Shown: positions 13,901 to 23,552 of the stretch, piece after piece
Position numbering within the stretch: the stretch's first letter is position 1
How the letters are laid out: each line of letters begins with the position of its first letter
From: Hermodice carunculata
Lineage: Eukaryota; Annelida; Polychaeta; Eunicida; Amphinomidae
Length of the DNA: 64,000 nucleotides
Direction: 5' to 3'
NCBI GenBank assembly: GCA_964020975.1
Contig: OZ026629.1
Location: 48,929,864 to 48,993,863 of the forward strand
Made by a program: the position numbers and the translations under genes
Notes under the pieces: generated by a model
The model's input: only the letters and a program-made list of their open reading frames with translations
Database searches by the model: none
Told to the model about the DNA's origin: nothing

Positions 13901-16900
13901 ATCATAAAGACACCATGTGTTCCATGACCATGTCCAATAACTGCATATGTCAGATAAATAAACCATATACCATAGAAAATGTACTTTTGTTCCTCAAAGG
14001 TTGTGTCATTATGTGAATATGCCAGCTGTCTGGGATTGCTGGTACCATCAGCCACTTGGCCAAATGCTCCTGTTTCTTCAGTTTGGCTAAACACATTTGA
14101 TAAGGCTAAATGGTTTTAAAGCGACTTTAATAAAGGACCAGGGTAGAAGTTTCCAAGAATTTAGCTAAAAATGTTTGAAGTCCAGATCTGTCCCTGGGCT
14201 GTCTGAGTGTCGTTATAATGAGTCTTAACTGTATTTGGACAATGAAAACTAAGATACCAGGAAAGCCTACTTGTTCTGGTCCTGTGTGTTGATGGCCACC
14301 AGTGATCCCCTGTCCCAGATCCCATCAAATGTCCCTTCAACTGAACTGTAACACAGGCAAAATAATCATGGTATGCTAAACTGTAAGTTATATGCTATAT
14401 GCATTGAGCCTTAACCATTCAGGTCACATATGATCAAGACAGGTGTCACTTGTCTGGGAAATCAGTTTTTGGAGGAATCAATACACAGATATGTACCACA
14501 GTTTTATGTCTCACAATATGCAGGTCAAGTAATGTGTCAATGCCTGTCTGCTATTGACCACTGATTGCTAGTAAAATATATATATGTATTAATACTGATA
14601 AAAATTTATGTACATACCAATTTATAAACTATAGGGTGCATAGAGATGGACATCACCTGGTTACACCTGCCTAAAGCTGTATACAGTAAATACTGTTTTG
14701 AAAGACCACTGTGAGGAAAGACCACATTCCTTTTAAGACCATGTTTACCATGTCCCTTTTGCCATCTTTTCCATGTTACTGCACCTCTATTGAGAGACCA
14801 CCTGTCTTATATTACCACTTTTTGGCCTGCCCTAGGGGTGGTCTCTCAAAATAGGTTTTACTGTATTAGTAGGCCCACATGTTTTGGTTTTTGCTGTATC
14901 TCCAGAGTTTTATGTATTTGTATATATCACATGTACATGTATATAAAATAAACAATATTAATTCATTTTACATTCATGTGCATTTTTGTTCATATGTGGA
15001 GTGGAATATATCTTGAAATGAGATTATGTTAATCAAGTTTCTCACACATATCAAAACATTTAAATTTCTTTTTCAGTTAGCTTGATCACAGTTGGAACTG
15101 TGAAACAAAAAAAAAGTCACTAGAAATGACTAGTAATCCAAGAATGCACTCACTAAATGTGAATCAGGAAAAAACTCACCTACTAAATTCAAAGAAATCA
15201 CAGCAATAAAGCCTCAGTCTCCCATCAGCAGTCTACAACACATAAACACCAAAATCAGAATCCAATTGCTATTAATTCAGGCATAATGAAAATTCCTTTG
15301 TTTATGTTCAGCCAAAAATGTTCAATGGTTATTCACTAACATTATGTAATGTATGGAACTATCAGTCCATTGCTGCTAACAGATGTCTATGTACAGTCCA
15401 TATGGTATTTCATTTTTCTTTTCTTGCATATTCAAGAAATCAAAAGTAAATAACACGTGAATTACATATGTTCACAGCACCAAAAAATTACCTTATATAC
15501 TGTGCCCTTGACTGCCTCTGCCAGCTCTGTCACATATTGGAGCTGCTGTTCATCAAAGAAGTCTGTGATTCCTTGAGCAACCCCCTCCACCCCAATGACA
15601 GTGTGGCCTCTGTCAAACAGCCTGAGTGATACAACAAAACACAGTGGCTTTGTTAAAGTTAAAATGCTGGAACAACATGATGGTATTTGAGTACAATATG
15701 GTACCAGTCATACCACCAGGGACAAGAAAACATTATAGCATCTTTAACATACTTTGTTATAGCATAACTACACTGTAACCTCAATATGCAGTTATAAAAT
15801 AACTACACTGTGGCTTCCATAATATACACCATGTATTGAATGCAAGGTGCAGCATCTGGCAACTGCTTTTAATATGTATATTAAAGCTTTCCAGCAGTCT
15901 ATGTATTTTTTTTTTCAACTGTAATATATGTACTCATGAAATTTTGGTATGTCCACACAAAATAGCAAGCATTTCTCACTCTTTTACTTACATGTTGTGT
16001 AAACAGAGCGCAATGCAACAATTTATGGAAAATCATAAGCTGTACTTTTTGTTATTCAGAACACAAAGGGTTGTTAATGTGTAGATTACTTTTTTTAACC
16101 CATTTAATGACACATGGCATAACTTACTACTTTGCACAGAAAACACTGTAAAATTGCTCTACTGATGTATCTACATGTATTTGATACCTAAGCTACATCT
16201 GTATACAGGATAGGAAACAAGTCTTTGTTTGACAACAGAACAAATTCTGATGTGGCGTTCAAGGCTGATTCAGAGGGGCCATCCATTTGTCATCCAGAAT
16301 GGGTATTGCCTGACTCCTGTATAACACACAAACTTGGCAGGGCCAGTTACACAGGGAGATCATTTTGATGCCTAGGCAAGTGTTAAAGCAACTTTGCCTT
16401 ACATTCCTTGGGGACATTACCCCTTGCTATGTAAGCGAGATGTATCACTATGTTTTCAAGTGTCCCCTGACGAATCCACAGCACAATGAAACCAGTCGAG
16501 ACGTCTCGCCTCTGGACCTCTCCTACAACCAGTCCTGCTAAGTATTTATATATTCATGGGTAGCTTGCCTTCAGTTATTCAACAAAGGGCCAACATATCC
16601 TGTTTTTCATCAGACCTTTACAAAAGGTTAATAAATCACATCTGTTGTTTAGCTCCACTGAGAAGCAGTTGGGGCAGCTTATAACACAAATAACATGTAC
16701 AACTAAAAGCCGGTCAGAGACCGAAAACCCTTCGGCCAGGGTTGTTAACTGGGAAATGGTAAAAGGTACTTTAAGTGACAATCATTTACATGTACCTGCA
16801 TGTGAGTCCAAGAGGATTATAATGCTGACAATATCCTCGAAAAGTCTTAAAATATTTTTATGCCTAACCTTCCATTGGTTCTAATATTTTAGATCACTGA

Positions 16901-18802
16901 AAATGAAATAATTTTATTGGTGCAACTATAAATGATCTGGACAATAACCATTCAGATTAGAATTATAAAAATGAATCAACATGTCTTTGACTCTATCTCT
17001 AAGGGAATGGAATGGACATATTATTGTGCAAAGAGAAAGAAAAAAGTGGAATTTATCCATAAATTGAATGATTGAATAACATGGAATAGTTCAAGGTTTA
17101 TGGCTCAGAGTTATCATAAGTATTTGATTGATCCTGAAATGTTGCTAAATCAAATGATAATTGGTTTACCAAAGCAAAAAAAAAAAAAAAAAGGAAACAA
17201 AAAAGAAAAGAAAAAAAGATATTGGTTATGTATATTAACCTGGCCATAATGTATTAACAATGACAGGCTTTATCACTAAATAAGTATAAAATCTGTACCC
17301 TTACCTAAAGTGTGTCCCACCTCATTGTCAAAAAAGATCTGAAGTACCCCAGAGACATAGGTGGCAAAAATATGATGAATCCTGCTTCAATCTGCAAACT
17401 CCGCTAGTGTCAGCATGTGATTATACAGCTTAAGTATGCGTAGGTGCCGAAAATACAAGTTGCTGTAGGTCACTGATATTCAATAGACAGACTTATGGGA
17501 AAAATGTATGGATGAGTGACATTGACCTACTTGTAACCTTGAGGTATGTCACATATAGGTCAAGGTTACTTCTGTTTGACCTAATGACATAGCTTTGGTG
17601 CAAATGCAATGAGCAGAGATATCATGGCAAGGCCATTTTTTCTTCAGTGCAGCACTGTGACCTGAATATGTGACCCAGTGACCTAGTTTTTCAATAGGTG
17701 TCTGAGGCAACCTTAGGACTAACTGTCATAAATGCTTGGTGCAGCTACAATGAGCAATTTAATATTTGGATAGATCATGATACAGCCATTTTTCTTCAAT
17801 GCAGCATTGAGACTTAAATATGTGACCTAGTGACCTATTTTTCCATAGATGTCTGAGGCATTCTTAGGACCGACTGTCATAAATAATTGATGAAGCTACG
17901 TTCAATGTTTTTTTAAGTATTGTGTTACCGCTGTTTTTTCTTCAATGTAGTACTGTGAACTAAATATGTGACCCAGTAACCTTTTTTTCGATAGGCACAT
18001 GAAACACTTCAATGGGCCCCTGTGATAAAAATGTAGTCTTTGTAAAGCTAGTATTTTCGGAGATATAGCCGTAGCAAGGCATGGACGGATGGATGGACTA
18101 ACGCAAAGGTGACGACAATACCCCTCCCTACGTCCTTTATGGGCAAATTAATTCATAAAACAACATTCCAGGCAAAAGTATTTTGTTTATGATGGTTACT
18201 CACCATTTCATGTCAACTGATTTGCCACAAAGAGGAACAAATATTTTTATTGCTGACCTGCCCGCTTCCAGGCGCTCAATGTGCTTTTCTAGCATGCTGT
18301 AATGAGCAGAGGATACAACTGGCAGGAAAATGTTCTTGTAGGTAAATCACATACAAAATGAAGAGTCATACCGGTACCAAAATTTACAGTATAACAATTT
18401 TCAATACCTGTAAGCCAGGACACTCGTCCCGATTCAGTTATCTATATTTAACATAAGGATAACATCTCACAATTAGGGTTTTATTAAAACTTCTGGTGAA
18501 AATTAATTCTTATATCAGATTTTGACAGGATGTAAAAGTTATGTACCCATCTGATCTGAAAGTATTACAACACCAGTACACAGTTTAAGTCAGGGCATTC
18601 TTTGAAAGGTAAGGTATGAAGACTGTCCAAAAACGTGACAGTACAGTGAAGACTGTGACCAAAGTAACAGTTTTTATTATACTTACGGGTTGACCTCAGA
18701 TTTGTGGAATGCTGTCTGACCATCGGACCACCGTGCAGCCCAATAATCCAATGTCACGACATTCTCCTCTTCTCCATGCTGATTTATCTGGGTTTCTGAC
18801 AT
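882..18802 (-). CDS. TPMT: TPMT-A: thiopurine S-methyltransferase-like gene, 8 coding exons
   Basis: Cytosolic SAM-dependent S-methyltransferase of the TPMT family, which in vertebrates methylates thiopurines and other thiols. Joining the eight exons listed separately gives 714 bases, 237 residues plus stop; human TPMT has 245. Visible landmarks are the N-terminal W21/W25/F32 cluster, the SAM-binding stretch [17 protein letters not shown] (59-75) followed by GVE82, [11 protein letters not shown] (140-150), [11 protein letters not shown] (185-195) and [16 protein letters not shown] (214-229). The family residues W29, W33, L69, E90, R152 and R226 of the human enzyme fall on W21, W25, L61, E82, R143 and R216. 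All splice junctions are GT-AG in this strand and the exon phases join without a break. Introns 5 and 7 hold large transposons. An acceptor-like TTGTAG lies six bases before the ATG, so an upstream non-coding exon is likely. Identification is by recognisable motifs, not by a search. Confidence 0.93.
1685..1866. mobile_element. pogo-like MITE next to the (TA)n tract
   Basis: It begins TACAGTTGTACC and ends near GACAGGGACTACTCTA, so the ends are weakly inverted. The interior 'agaccacactctcagaacactgtg' type words match the insertion at 53121-53250. It lies in the TA-rich tract of TPMT-A intron 7 and is absent at the equivalent place before 40877 in TPMT-B. TA target preference and CAGT ends suggest the pogo/Tigger group; the assignment is tentative. 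Confidence 0.5.
1869..1956. repeat. (TA)n microsatellite, about 44 units
   Basis: A pure TA run in TPMT-A intron 7. The orthologous tract in TPMT-B (40877-40985 and 47412-47430) is split by the DIRS1-like element. An open frame of Tyr-Ile repeats across it is a by-product of the repeat. Confidence 0.97.
1957..2732. repeat. TGACC-rich dispersed repeat in TPMT-A intron 7
   Basis: Loose repeats of 'gtgaccttatgacataaat' and 'accaagtttcatca' type phrases run through 2300-2732. The collinear copy is 47431-48168 in TPMT-B intron 7, so the repeat predates the gene duplication. No coding potential is seen. Confidence 0.6.
3260..4490 (+). pseudogene. relic reverse transcriptase/RNase H region
   Basis: Fossil pol region of the element at 2733-6201. 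The RT palm is recognisable from [37 protein letters not shown] and VNYLDDFGG. The RNase H part shows [13 protein letters not shown] and [16 protein letters not shown]. Broken. Confidence 0.78.
4750..5603 (+). pseudogene. relic tyrosine recombinase region
   Basis: Fossil recombinase of the same element. The N-terminal SAM-like part shows [20 protein letters not shown]. The catalytic part shows [20 protein letters not shown] and the conserved [19 protein letters not shown], with ILCPVTAYK. Broken; the C-terminal H-x-x-R region is not seen. Confidence 0.72.
6754..6798 (-). CDS. TPMT: TPMT-A coding exon 7
   Basis: This 45-base exon encodes [15 protein letters not shown], a strong match to human GPPFYVPHAEIERLF. 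The acceptor is ATTTCAG|GTCC and the donor TTTG|GTAAGG. The next intron contains the DIRS-order relic at 2733-6201. Confidence 0.93.
7282..7574. mobile_element. 293-bp insertion with 8-bp target duplication (hAT-like MITE)
   Basis: The insert is flanked by direct GCTGTGAT at 7274-7281 and 7575-7582. TPMT-B has a single GCTGTGAT followed by AATCTAC at the same place (about 50858), so this is a filled/empty pair. It starts G-rich (GGGGGCGGGG) and ends C-rich (CACACCCACACCC), a purine/pyrimidine inverted arrangement. An 8-bp duplication is the hallmark of hAT-superfamily insertion. It lies in TPMT-A intron 6 and has no coding capacity. Confidence 0.75.
7932..8017 (-). CDS. TPMT: TPMT-A coding exon 6
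   Basis: This 86-base exon encodes [20 protein letters not shown] and DFNPALYG, matching the human beta-strand around FQYLLCVLSYDP. The acceptor is TTTCAG|ATACC and the donor GGAG|GTGAGA. Confidence 0.93.
9532..9885 (-). pseudogene. LINE ORF2 C-terminal Cys/His domain
   Basis: [20 protein letters not shown] followed by [11 protein letters not shown] and [11 protein letters not shown] matches the conserved C-terminal zinc-binding region of CR1/L2/jockey-like LINE ORF2 proteins. It is displaced from the RT frame at 9886. Confidence 0.8.
9886..11871 (-). pseudogene. LINE ORF2 part: reverse transcriptase
   Basis: Recognisable RT blocks: [19 protein letters not shown] type (11290-11250), [44 protein letters not shown] and the catalytic box LLLMDDTVV. 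The box is MDD where most LINEs have Y/F-A-D-D. Frame changes occur near 11025 and at a run of 26 T (10809-10834; poly-A in the sense strand) between SGCGK and ILGAFGQ. The copy is therefore inactive. Confidence 0.85.
10809..10834. repeat. 26-base homopolymer T run inside the LINE RT
   Basis: An uninterrupted T run that reads as Lys codons in the RT sense strand. It interrupts otherwise smooth coding sequence, so it looks like expansion of a short A run in SGCGKK. Sequencing length error is possible. Confidence 0.9.
11868..12545 (-). pseudogene. LINE ORF2 part: APE-like endonuclease
   Basis: Motifs in order are LSLNITGGL at the start, [20 protein letters not shown] and QIDWAICS, the metal- and phosphate-binding segments of apurinic-endonuclease-like LINE nicking domains. 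The frame closes with TGA beside the point where the RT frame opens, implying a one-base shift near 11870. Nicks target DNA for target-primed reverse transcription. Confidence 0.82.
12563..13324 (-). pseudogene. LINE ORF1 protein (coiled coil plus RNA-binding type)
   Basis: The frame runs from [13 protein letters not shown] at 13324 to a stop at 12563, 254 codons, with two in-frame stops (TAA at 13172-13174 and TAG at 13085-13087). The first third is heptad-like and charged ([18 protein letters not shown]), a coiled coil. [12 protein letters not shown] and FVKLERIGI are typical of the ORF1p RRM of L1-like and related LINEs. It would bind element RNA as a chaperone. Confidence 0.75.
14271..14345 (-). 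CDS. TPMT: TPMT-A coding exon 5
   Basis: This 75-base exon encodes [19 protein letters not shown] and TQDQN. The DR pair corresponds to human D151/R152. The acceptor is GTTACAG|TTCAG and the donor AACAA|GTAGGC. The following intron 5 contains the 4.5-kb LINE. Confidence 0.92.
14682..14865. mobile_element. pogo-like MITE in TPMT-A intron 4
   Basis: It has inverted ends of about 28 bases: TACAGTAAATACTGTTTTG at the left and its near complement CTCAAAATAGGTTTTACTGTA at the right, with terminal TA. The central phrase GGCCTGCCCTAGGGGTGGTC is shared with 53319-53502, its collinear paralogue, so insertion predates the duplication. Confidence 0.72.
15180..15232 (-). CDS. TPMT: TPMT-A coding exon 4
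   Basis: This 53-base exon encodes [17 protein letters not shown], the counterpart of human SSGNISLYCCSIFDLP. The acceptor is GTTGTAG|ACTGC and the donor AGTAG|GTGAGT. It is too short to be found by ORF length; it is supported by family match, phase and conservation in TPMT-B. Confidence 0.92.
15492..15621 (-). CDS. TPMT: TPMT-A coding exon 3
   Basis: This 130-base exon encodes [18 protein letters not shown] and ends in KGTVYK, matching the human ADRGHSVVGVE region. E82 is the expected ribose-binding acidic residue. The donor is TATAAG|GTAATT and the acceptor CACTCAG|GCTG. Confidence 0.94.
16690..17339. other. TPMT-A intron 2, unassigned block
   Basis: From about 16690 TPMT-A and TPMT-B intron 2 lose similarity. 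This block has no open reading frame of note; it includes an A-rich run at about 17176-17218. Nothing recognisable. Confidence 0.4.
17340..18150. repeat. tandem-core dispersed element, about 150-bp units, TPMT-A intron 2
   Basis: The phrase TTCTTCAATGCAGCA, then 'tatgtgacccagtgacct', recurs at about 17640, 17792 and 17938, giving units near 150 bp. The right end carries GGACGGATGGATGGACTAA and 'gacgacaatacccctc', the same terminal style as the elements ending at 29505, 56287 and 59182. It is absent from TPMT-B intron 2, which has a different insertion at the same general place. Confidence 0.6.
18204..18296 (-). CDS. TPMT: TPMT-A coding exon 2
   Basis: This 93-base exon encodes [19 protein letters not shown] then [11 protein letters not shown], the first SAM-binding segment. 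The acceptor is TTACAG|CATG and the donor AAATG|GTGAGT. It is 94% or more identical to the same exon of TPMT-B. Confidence 0.94.
18687..18802 (-). CDS. TPMT: TPMT-A coding exon 1
   Basis: Starts at ATG (18802-18800) and encodes residues 1-38 plus two bases of codon 39. It contains [16 protein letters not shown], the counterpart of the human LEEWQDKWVNGKTAFH lid. The donor reads CCC|GTAAGT. The start is chosen because the paralogue has the same ATG and because a pyrimidine-rich stretch ending TTGTAG lies just upstream. Confidence 0.93.
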
Positions 18803-19533
18803 GATGGTCTACAAGACTGACATCAGGTGACATACAAATTAAGTCAACTGACAAAAAGGGTACACCATAGACTGGCATATATCAAGCCACTTGTCATGCA
18901 CTTATGTGTAAGCAGTTCCAGACTTTGTTGAATCCTGTAACACATTCCCATTTAGGTTATCATCTCAACTTTATCTCTGATAACTGTGACGGGAGGAAAA
19001 CGTGTTCGATCCATTGCCGAAGGTACTGCATGGGTGAAGCTATATATTTGTAAATTTTTTTATTGATCCTTCATACCAATTTCATTTCTATTTCAAATGA
19101 AGCTAGTTTAATTTGGTGTGATGTGAGGGATATACCTCCATGCTACCCCCCTTTTACCTTAAATGTGTCAATTATAACACCCAGCTCTTCCAAGGTGACA
19201 TACCCCACATGCAACCTTAGTTCATCATTGATTTTTTTTTTAAATTATGGTTGGGATGTTGAACAACAGAAATAAACATTGATTTAACAAAATTGAAACA
19301 ACATTAAGGGGTGATGTTTCAATGTTTATTCTTGTTTGTAACATCAAAAACCAAAAACCAACTTTTTACTATGCTGAAATACGGCCGTTATGGTTTGGTT
19401 TAAACGTATTTTATTCATATAGAAAAGAATCAATGAATATAGGTATCATAATAACAATTGTGAAGAAGGGCATAGTCCTATATAAATCCTTCTTGCAACA
19501 AAGTACGCCTGCACAGGACAGACAGAATATCAC
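18803..19533. promoter_or_regulatory. TPMT-A upstream region
   Basis: The first 32 bases are collinear with TPMT-B, then similarity ends. The acceptor-like CTTGTAG six bases before the ATG suggests a non-coding first exon lies further up. No promoter element can be supported. The Ngaro-like element begins at 19534. Confidence 0.4.
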
Positions 19534-19599
19534 TATCCTAAGTGAATGACACGAGTCACATGACACCCTGATAAGAAGCACAGTTTGGAAGATGACAGG
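19534..19599 (+). repeat. split direct repeat A1
   Basis: 66 bases beginning TATCCTAAGTGAATGACACG and ending GAAGATGACAGG. One mismatch to A2 at 27845-27910. Confidence 0.93.
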
Positions 19600-19741
19600 A
19601 GGCTGGCAAGACGTACTTTGCCTCTGGCTGTCACATATGTCTGCACTTATTTCTAACAGACACCATGCCTCTCAATAGCGATGGGGGTTGACCATGATTG
19701 TATGGGTCTTCGCCCCTACTATTGGATTGGGTGATGGGATT

Positions 19742-20086
19742 GTGGTACCTGTCAGGGAAAGGGAGTTGTGGTGGTCAACTGCCCTTGCTGTCAGGCTTGT
19801 GGTACCTGTCAGGGAAAGAGAGTTGCGGTGGTCAACTGCTCTTGCTGTCAGGCTTGTGGGACCAGTTCAGGTCAAGGGAGTTACGGTGGTTAACTGCCCT
19901 TGTGGTCTGGCTTGTATGTCCTGGTCAGGGAAAGAGGGTTGCGGTGGTCAACTGCTCTTGCTATCAGGCTTGTGGGACCAGTTCAGGTCAAGGGAGTTAC
20001 GGTGGTTAACTGCCCTTGTGGTCTGGCATGTATGTCCTGGTCAGGGAAAGGGAGTTGTGATGGTCAGCTGCCTTTGCTGTCAGGTG
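19742..20086 (+). repeat. 57/58-bp minisatellite in the Ngaro-like leader, six units
   Basis: Units begin at about 19742, 19799, 19856, 19914, 19972 and 20030, each with TCAGGGAAAG or TCAGGTCAAGG, then GTGGTCAACTGC. The last four units form a two-unit higher-order repeat of about 116 bp. A 226-codon frame over it changes reading frame by unit length and looks non-genic. Confidence 0.88.
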
Positions 20087-21463
20087 GCATATTTTGTCCC
20101 AGCTTGGTGCTTGGGCAGGACTGGAGAGTTGCAGGTGGGCGCATGTGGGTTAACAGTAATTGGATCTGGGTGGTCCTCACAAGAGGCTGCTATACATTTG
20201 GTATGGCACCGATACGTGTATGCATACAAGCCTCCAGCTAGTGTGATCACAGCTATGGTTGGTTGTATCATAGCTATGGTTGCTCTTTGTGAAGACATGA
20301 GTTGCTACATGAATAAAGATTTTCTCAGTGCGATCTCTGTGGTGATTAAACAGCAATTGACATACTGATTGACCTTGGGGTTCCTATACTTGCAGGTTTC
20401 AACCCCTGATTTTGTGTTTGCTGTATTTTCATGAGCCACTACGTATAACACTGGGTTGTAGGTCTATGTGTATAGTTGGGACTGCAGGGCCTCGCGTGTG
20501 TGTATATATAATTATGTCCCTGGTGTTTCTATATTTTCCCACACACTTTTCATGATACTGGCAAGCTTCCAATTGTTTACATGTTTGAATAATCATAATT
20601 TTATTACCCCCAAGAATAAGGAAAAAGTAAAATGTTTTTATTGTTTGGGCTGGATAGCCAGGACAGAGAGTTGCTTGGGGTTTTATTTGCTTGAGACGGG
20701 GATGCGTATGTGCCTGTTGCTCTATAGGCAACAGGTCTCAAGTTTGATATATCTGTTTGTCCTTATGTGTGTAATGGCAATTTTGTTTCTCTTGTGTATG
20801 TAGCGCCGTCTTTGTTATTTTAGTTCATGATGTCAACTCTTGGGCGACCTGTTCCCCCGATGGTGGGTGTGAGGTCAGGGCCTCAAGGTTCTGTCCACAC
20901 AGTTCCTTGTCTTTCAGTAACGGAGGCCCTAAGACTGATCAATGGATTCTAGTACGCTTGTCATTGCTGTTGTGGATATCTGTTGACGGCGTAGGCCAGA
21001 GGTGACATTGTCCGTGTATCTCGGCACACATCAATGTATTTTTTGATACTTTGCCTGTTGATTTTAGAGCTGCTTATTACCATATTTCTTTGTTGTCTAG
21101 AACTTTGGCATTGAACTTCCCCTTTATGTTTTTCTTTACATTCTTACTTGCACGTCCCAGAGATTTTCTGACATTGATTATTTTCATTCCTGTTCATGCA
21201 TATCTGTAATAATTATGATTGGTACCCTTACACTTGCTCCTTCTGTCAGACTTGGACAATATATTATGTTAGGCTGTTGATTTTGGATTATGATCGGTCT
21301 TGTGTGGCTCTTTACATGTCCCCCTTGATTTTTGGAGGGGGGTGGGTGGGTTCAATTGTTGTATTAAAATGAGTAACATTCACAGCAAGGTTTCAGTTGC
21401 GCATTTGTACTTGGTCAAGGACTAGTACCGTACTCTTTGCAGTGTTGCACGTTTACATCTGCT

Positions 21464-23061
21464 ATGGCATCGGAACAAGCCACATACCAGCCTAAAGTAT
21501 GTCTGAAACAGGGGCACACTTTAAAGGGGAAAGACGTGTTCCCTTTAATTTTAAGGCTTAAACCTCTGGCTATAGAGACCAACCGGCCCGGGGAACAAGA
21601 CTTGGCCAGTGCGTCAAGCAAGTATCCCATCACCAGTTATTCAGAGCCGGAAGTCCGAGGGGAGTTTGCCAAACTTACAGGCTATGATGCCAGTGTGGTG
21701 TTAGAGGCTGCCGGCCTCCCGTCTGATAGGCAGGGCTGCCTGCTTGCACTGCATGCTGCAGTGCTACAGGCAAATACATCAGGAGCCCCTGAAGGAACGC
21801 CTCTGCAGCCTGGGGATGCCAGAAACCCGAGGCACACAAAAGGTATGAAGAGGGTGAGTGTTCTGAACATAGCTAGTAAATATATAACAATATATAAAGT
21901 GTATAATGTATATAATGTGGAAAAAAAAAAAGTTGGAATGGGATTTTAAAGGGCCATGCAGTCTGTCATTAGGACGGGACATGTCTTCTTCTCTACAGTA
22001 TAATGTGACTTCCTGTGGTTTCTTACACCTGTGGGCTACATGTATCTGCTGTACACCTGTAGTAGGTCTGCTAAACAGACATGGCACATGGACATGGACA
22101 CCACAAAGTATATATGCATTGTATCGTGTAGAGGGGGCTACTGCTATGTAGTTTTGTTACCCCTGTGTGTGTCCCTCACAATCCAATGATGATTATACAC
22201 TTTCGTCTTATCATTATTACTTCGTTACTTCATTTGAGTACTTGAAATGTGGGCATATTGTGGGTTTCTTGTGTTTGACTCGATTGGGGTCCGGCAGATG
22301 ATTATTTAATTACATTTCTGCCGGTTTTTAATTTAGGCGGCCACTGCTACTGTGACCAGTGACTGTGAGAAACAACCTTGTCCGTCCACATCAGACGACC
22401 CCCCTCGGATGGGCCAGGAGGCGTCCAGGCTGCCCTCACTGGAGCAGGAGGTAAAGAAGCTCAGACAAGAGGCGAACAGTGGCTCGGTGGATACAGCATT
22501 GGCCCAGGTGCGAACCTTGGCAGCAAAGCCACATGTGGAGAATGCTGTGCTCCTGGCAGCGCTGGAGCACCTGTCAGACACGGCCCAGAGGTTGACCCAC
22601 AAGCAGGCTGACCACTATAAACTGTGCTTAAAAGTCTGCAGGGATATGGAGAAGGAGGGCGACTGAAGGTCCCTTGTAATTAAGCTTGTTGGGTCAGAGG
22701 TTGCGAAAAAAGTCCACAGTGCTGTGGAGGGTTGGAAGAAAGTTCAGCGTAAATGGAAGGAGCTTGGGTCGGCAACAACAGCGGACAGTGTGCCCCCCCC
22801 CCCGGGCCGGGGGCGTCACCTGTGCCTGTTACACGCCCACCTATGGGGATGGGTGTCAGCTGGCCAGGGTATGCTCCTTTCCCTTACCCTATGTATCCTG
22901 GCATTCACCCAATGGGTATGGATAGTCACCCTGGTTTTAGGGGGGGCTACCGTGGGAGGGGTAGGGGTAGATCAACTGAAAAACGGTGTTACTACTGCAA
23001 GGCAGTGGGCCACTTCATTGGTTCTTGCCCAAAACTACAAGGTGTGGGGAAGAAAGAGTAA
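21464..23061 (+). CDS. Ngaro-like gag region with CCHC zinc knuckle
   Basis: Fossil-element gag. The N-terminal part starts MASEQATYQPKVCLKQG at 21464. A middle part is heptad-rich (LPSLEQEVKKLRQEANSG). The C-terminal part is Gly/Pro/Met-rich, then RGRGRG and the knuckle CYYCKAVGHFIGSC (C-x2-C-x4-H-x4-C), which would bind element RNA. A GT-AG interval at 21854-22336 (GTGAGTG to TTTAG) has the look of a spliceosomal intron; introns have been reported in some DIRS-order elements. The region may contain one or two breaks. Confidence 0.7.
21854..22336 (+). other. possible intron in the Ngaro-like gag region
   Basis: The donor GTGAGTG is close to consensus, and the acceptor is preceded by a T-rich stretch (TTTTTAATTTAG). 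Coding character (heptads, acidic/basic residues) is absent between and present on both sides. Not proven; no transcript evidence. Confidence 0.45.
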
Positions 23062-23552
23062 TATACGGTAGGCCTACCAACATTTGTTTCAGGTACATGT
23101 TGTGCTATGTCACATGTGTAAAGACTGTTCCATGTGTCAATTTACTTGCTTTCATCTGGTGTCATTTAGATTATACTACCATATACGTGCTTTGATACAA
23201 GTTCTCTCACATTATGTGGCCCAAGTAAACTTACAGCATCTAGGCCTATGTTTATAATTATGTTGTCTTAATATGTCATCTGCATTTCCTTGCCATGTAT
23301 CTCGTTGTTGTACTTATAGGACATTGTTTTTACCTTTGTTCCTTACAATACGGCCAGGCTTCCATGTCACTTTGCCATGCTATCTAAATGTTTACAAATA
23401 TACTGGCATTCGAACATTTTGCATTTCTGGTACCTGTGTTTAGTTTTCAGGTTATCTCAGCTCTAGACACCCAAAGGGGACCTATTCTCCTAGTGTTGCT
23501 TGTTACAGCTCACGCTGGGTGGATAGGATTGGGGTGACCTCCGCGGGGTCAT

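Noticed and set aside
17340-18150. Nuclear-receptor response elements (TGACCT half sites)
   Set aside because: The half sites are part of a dispersed repeat's unit and occur at the repeat period; no evidence of regulatory use.
19742-20086. CRISPR-like array
   Set aside because: The repeats are contiguous without unique spacers, and the genome is eukaryotic.
19688-20368. 226-codon open frame with Arg/Glu-rich repeats
   Set aside because: It is the 57/58-bp minisatellite read through; units change frame and no domain is recognisable.
22790-22815. C-run and GGGCCGGGGG as a regulatory element
   Set aside because: Homopolymer-prone sequence in the gag region; length may be a sequencing artefact.
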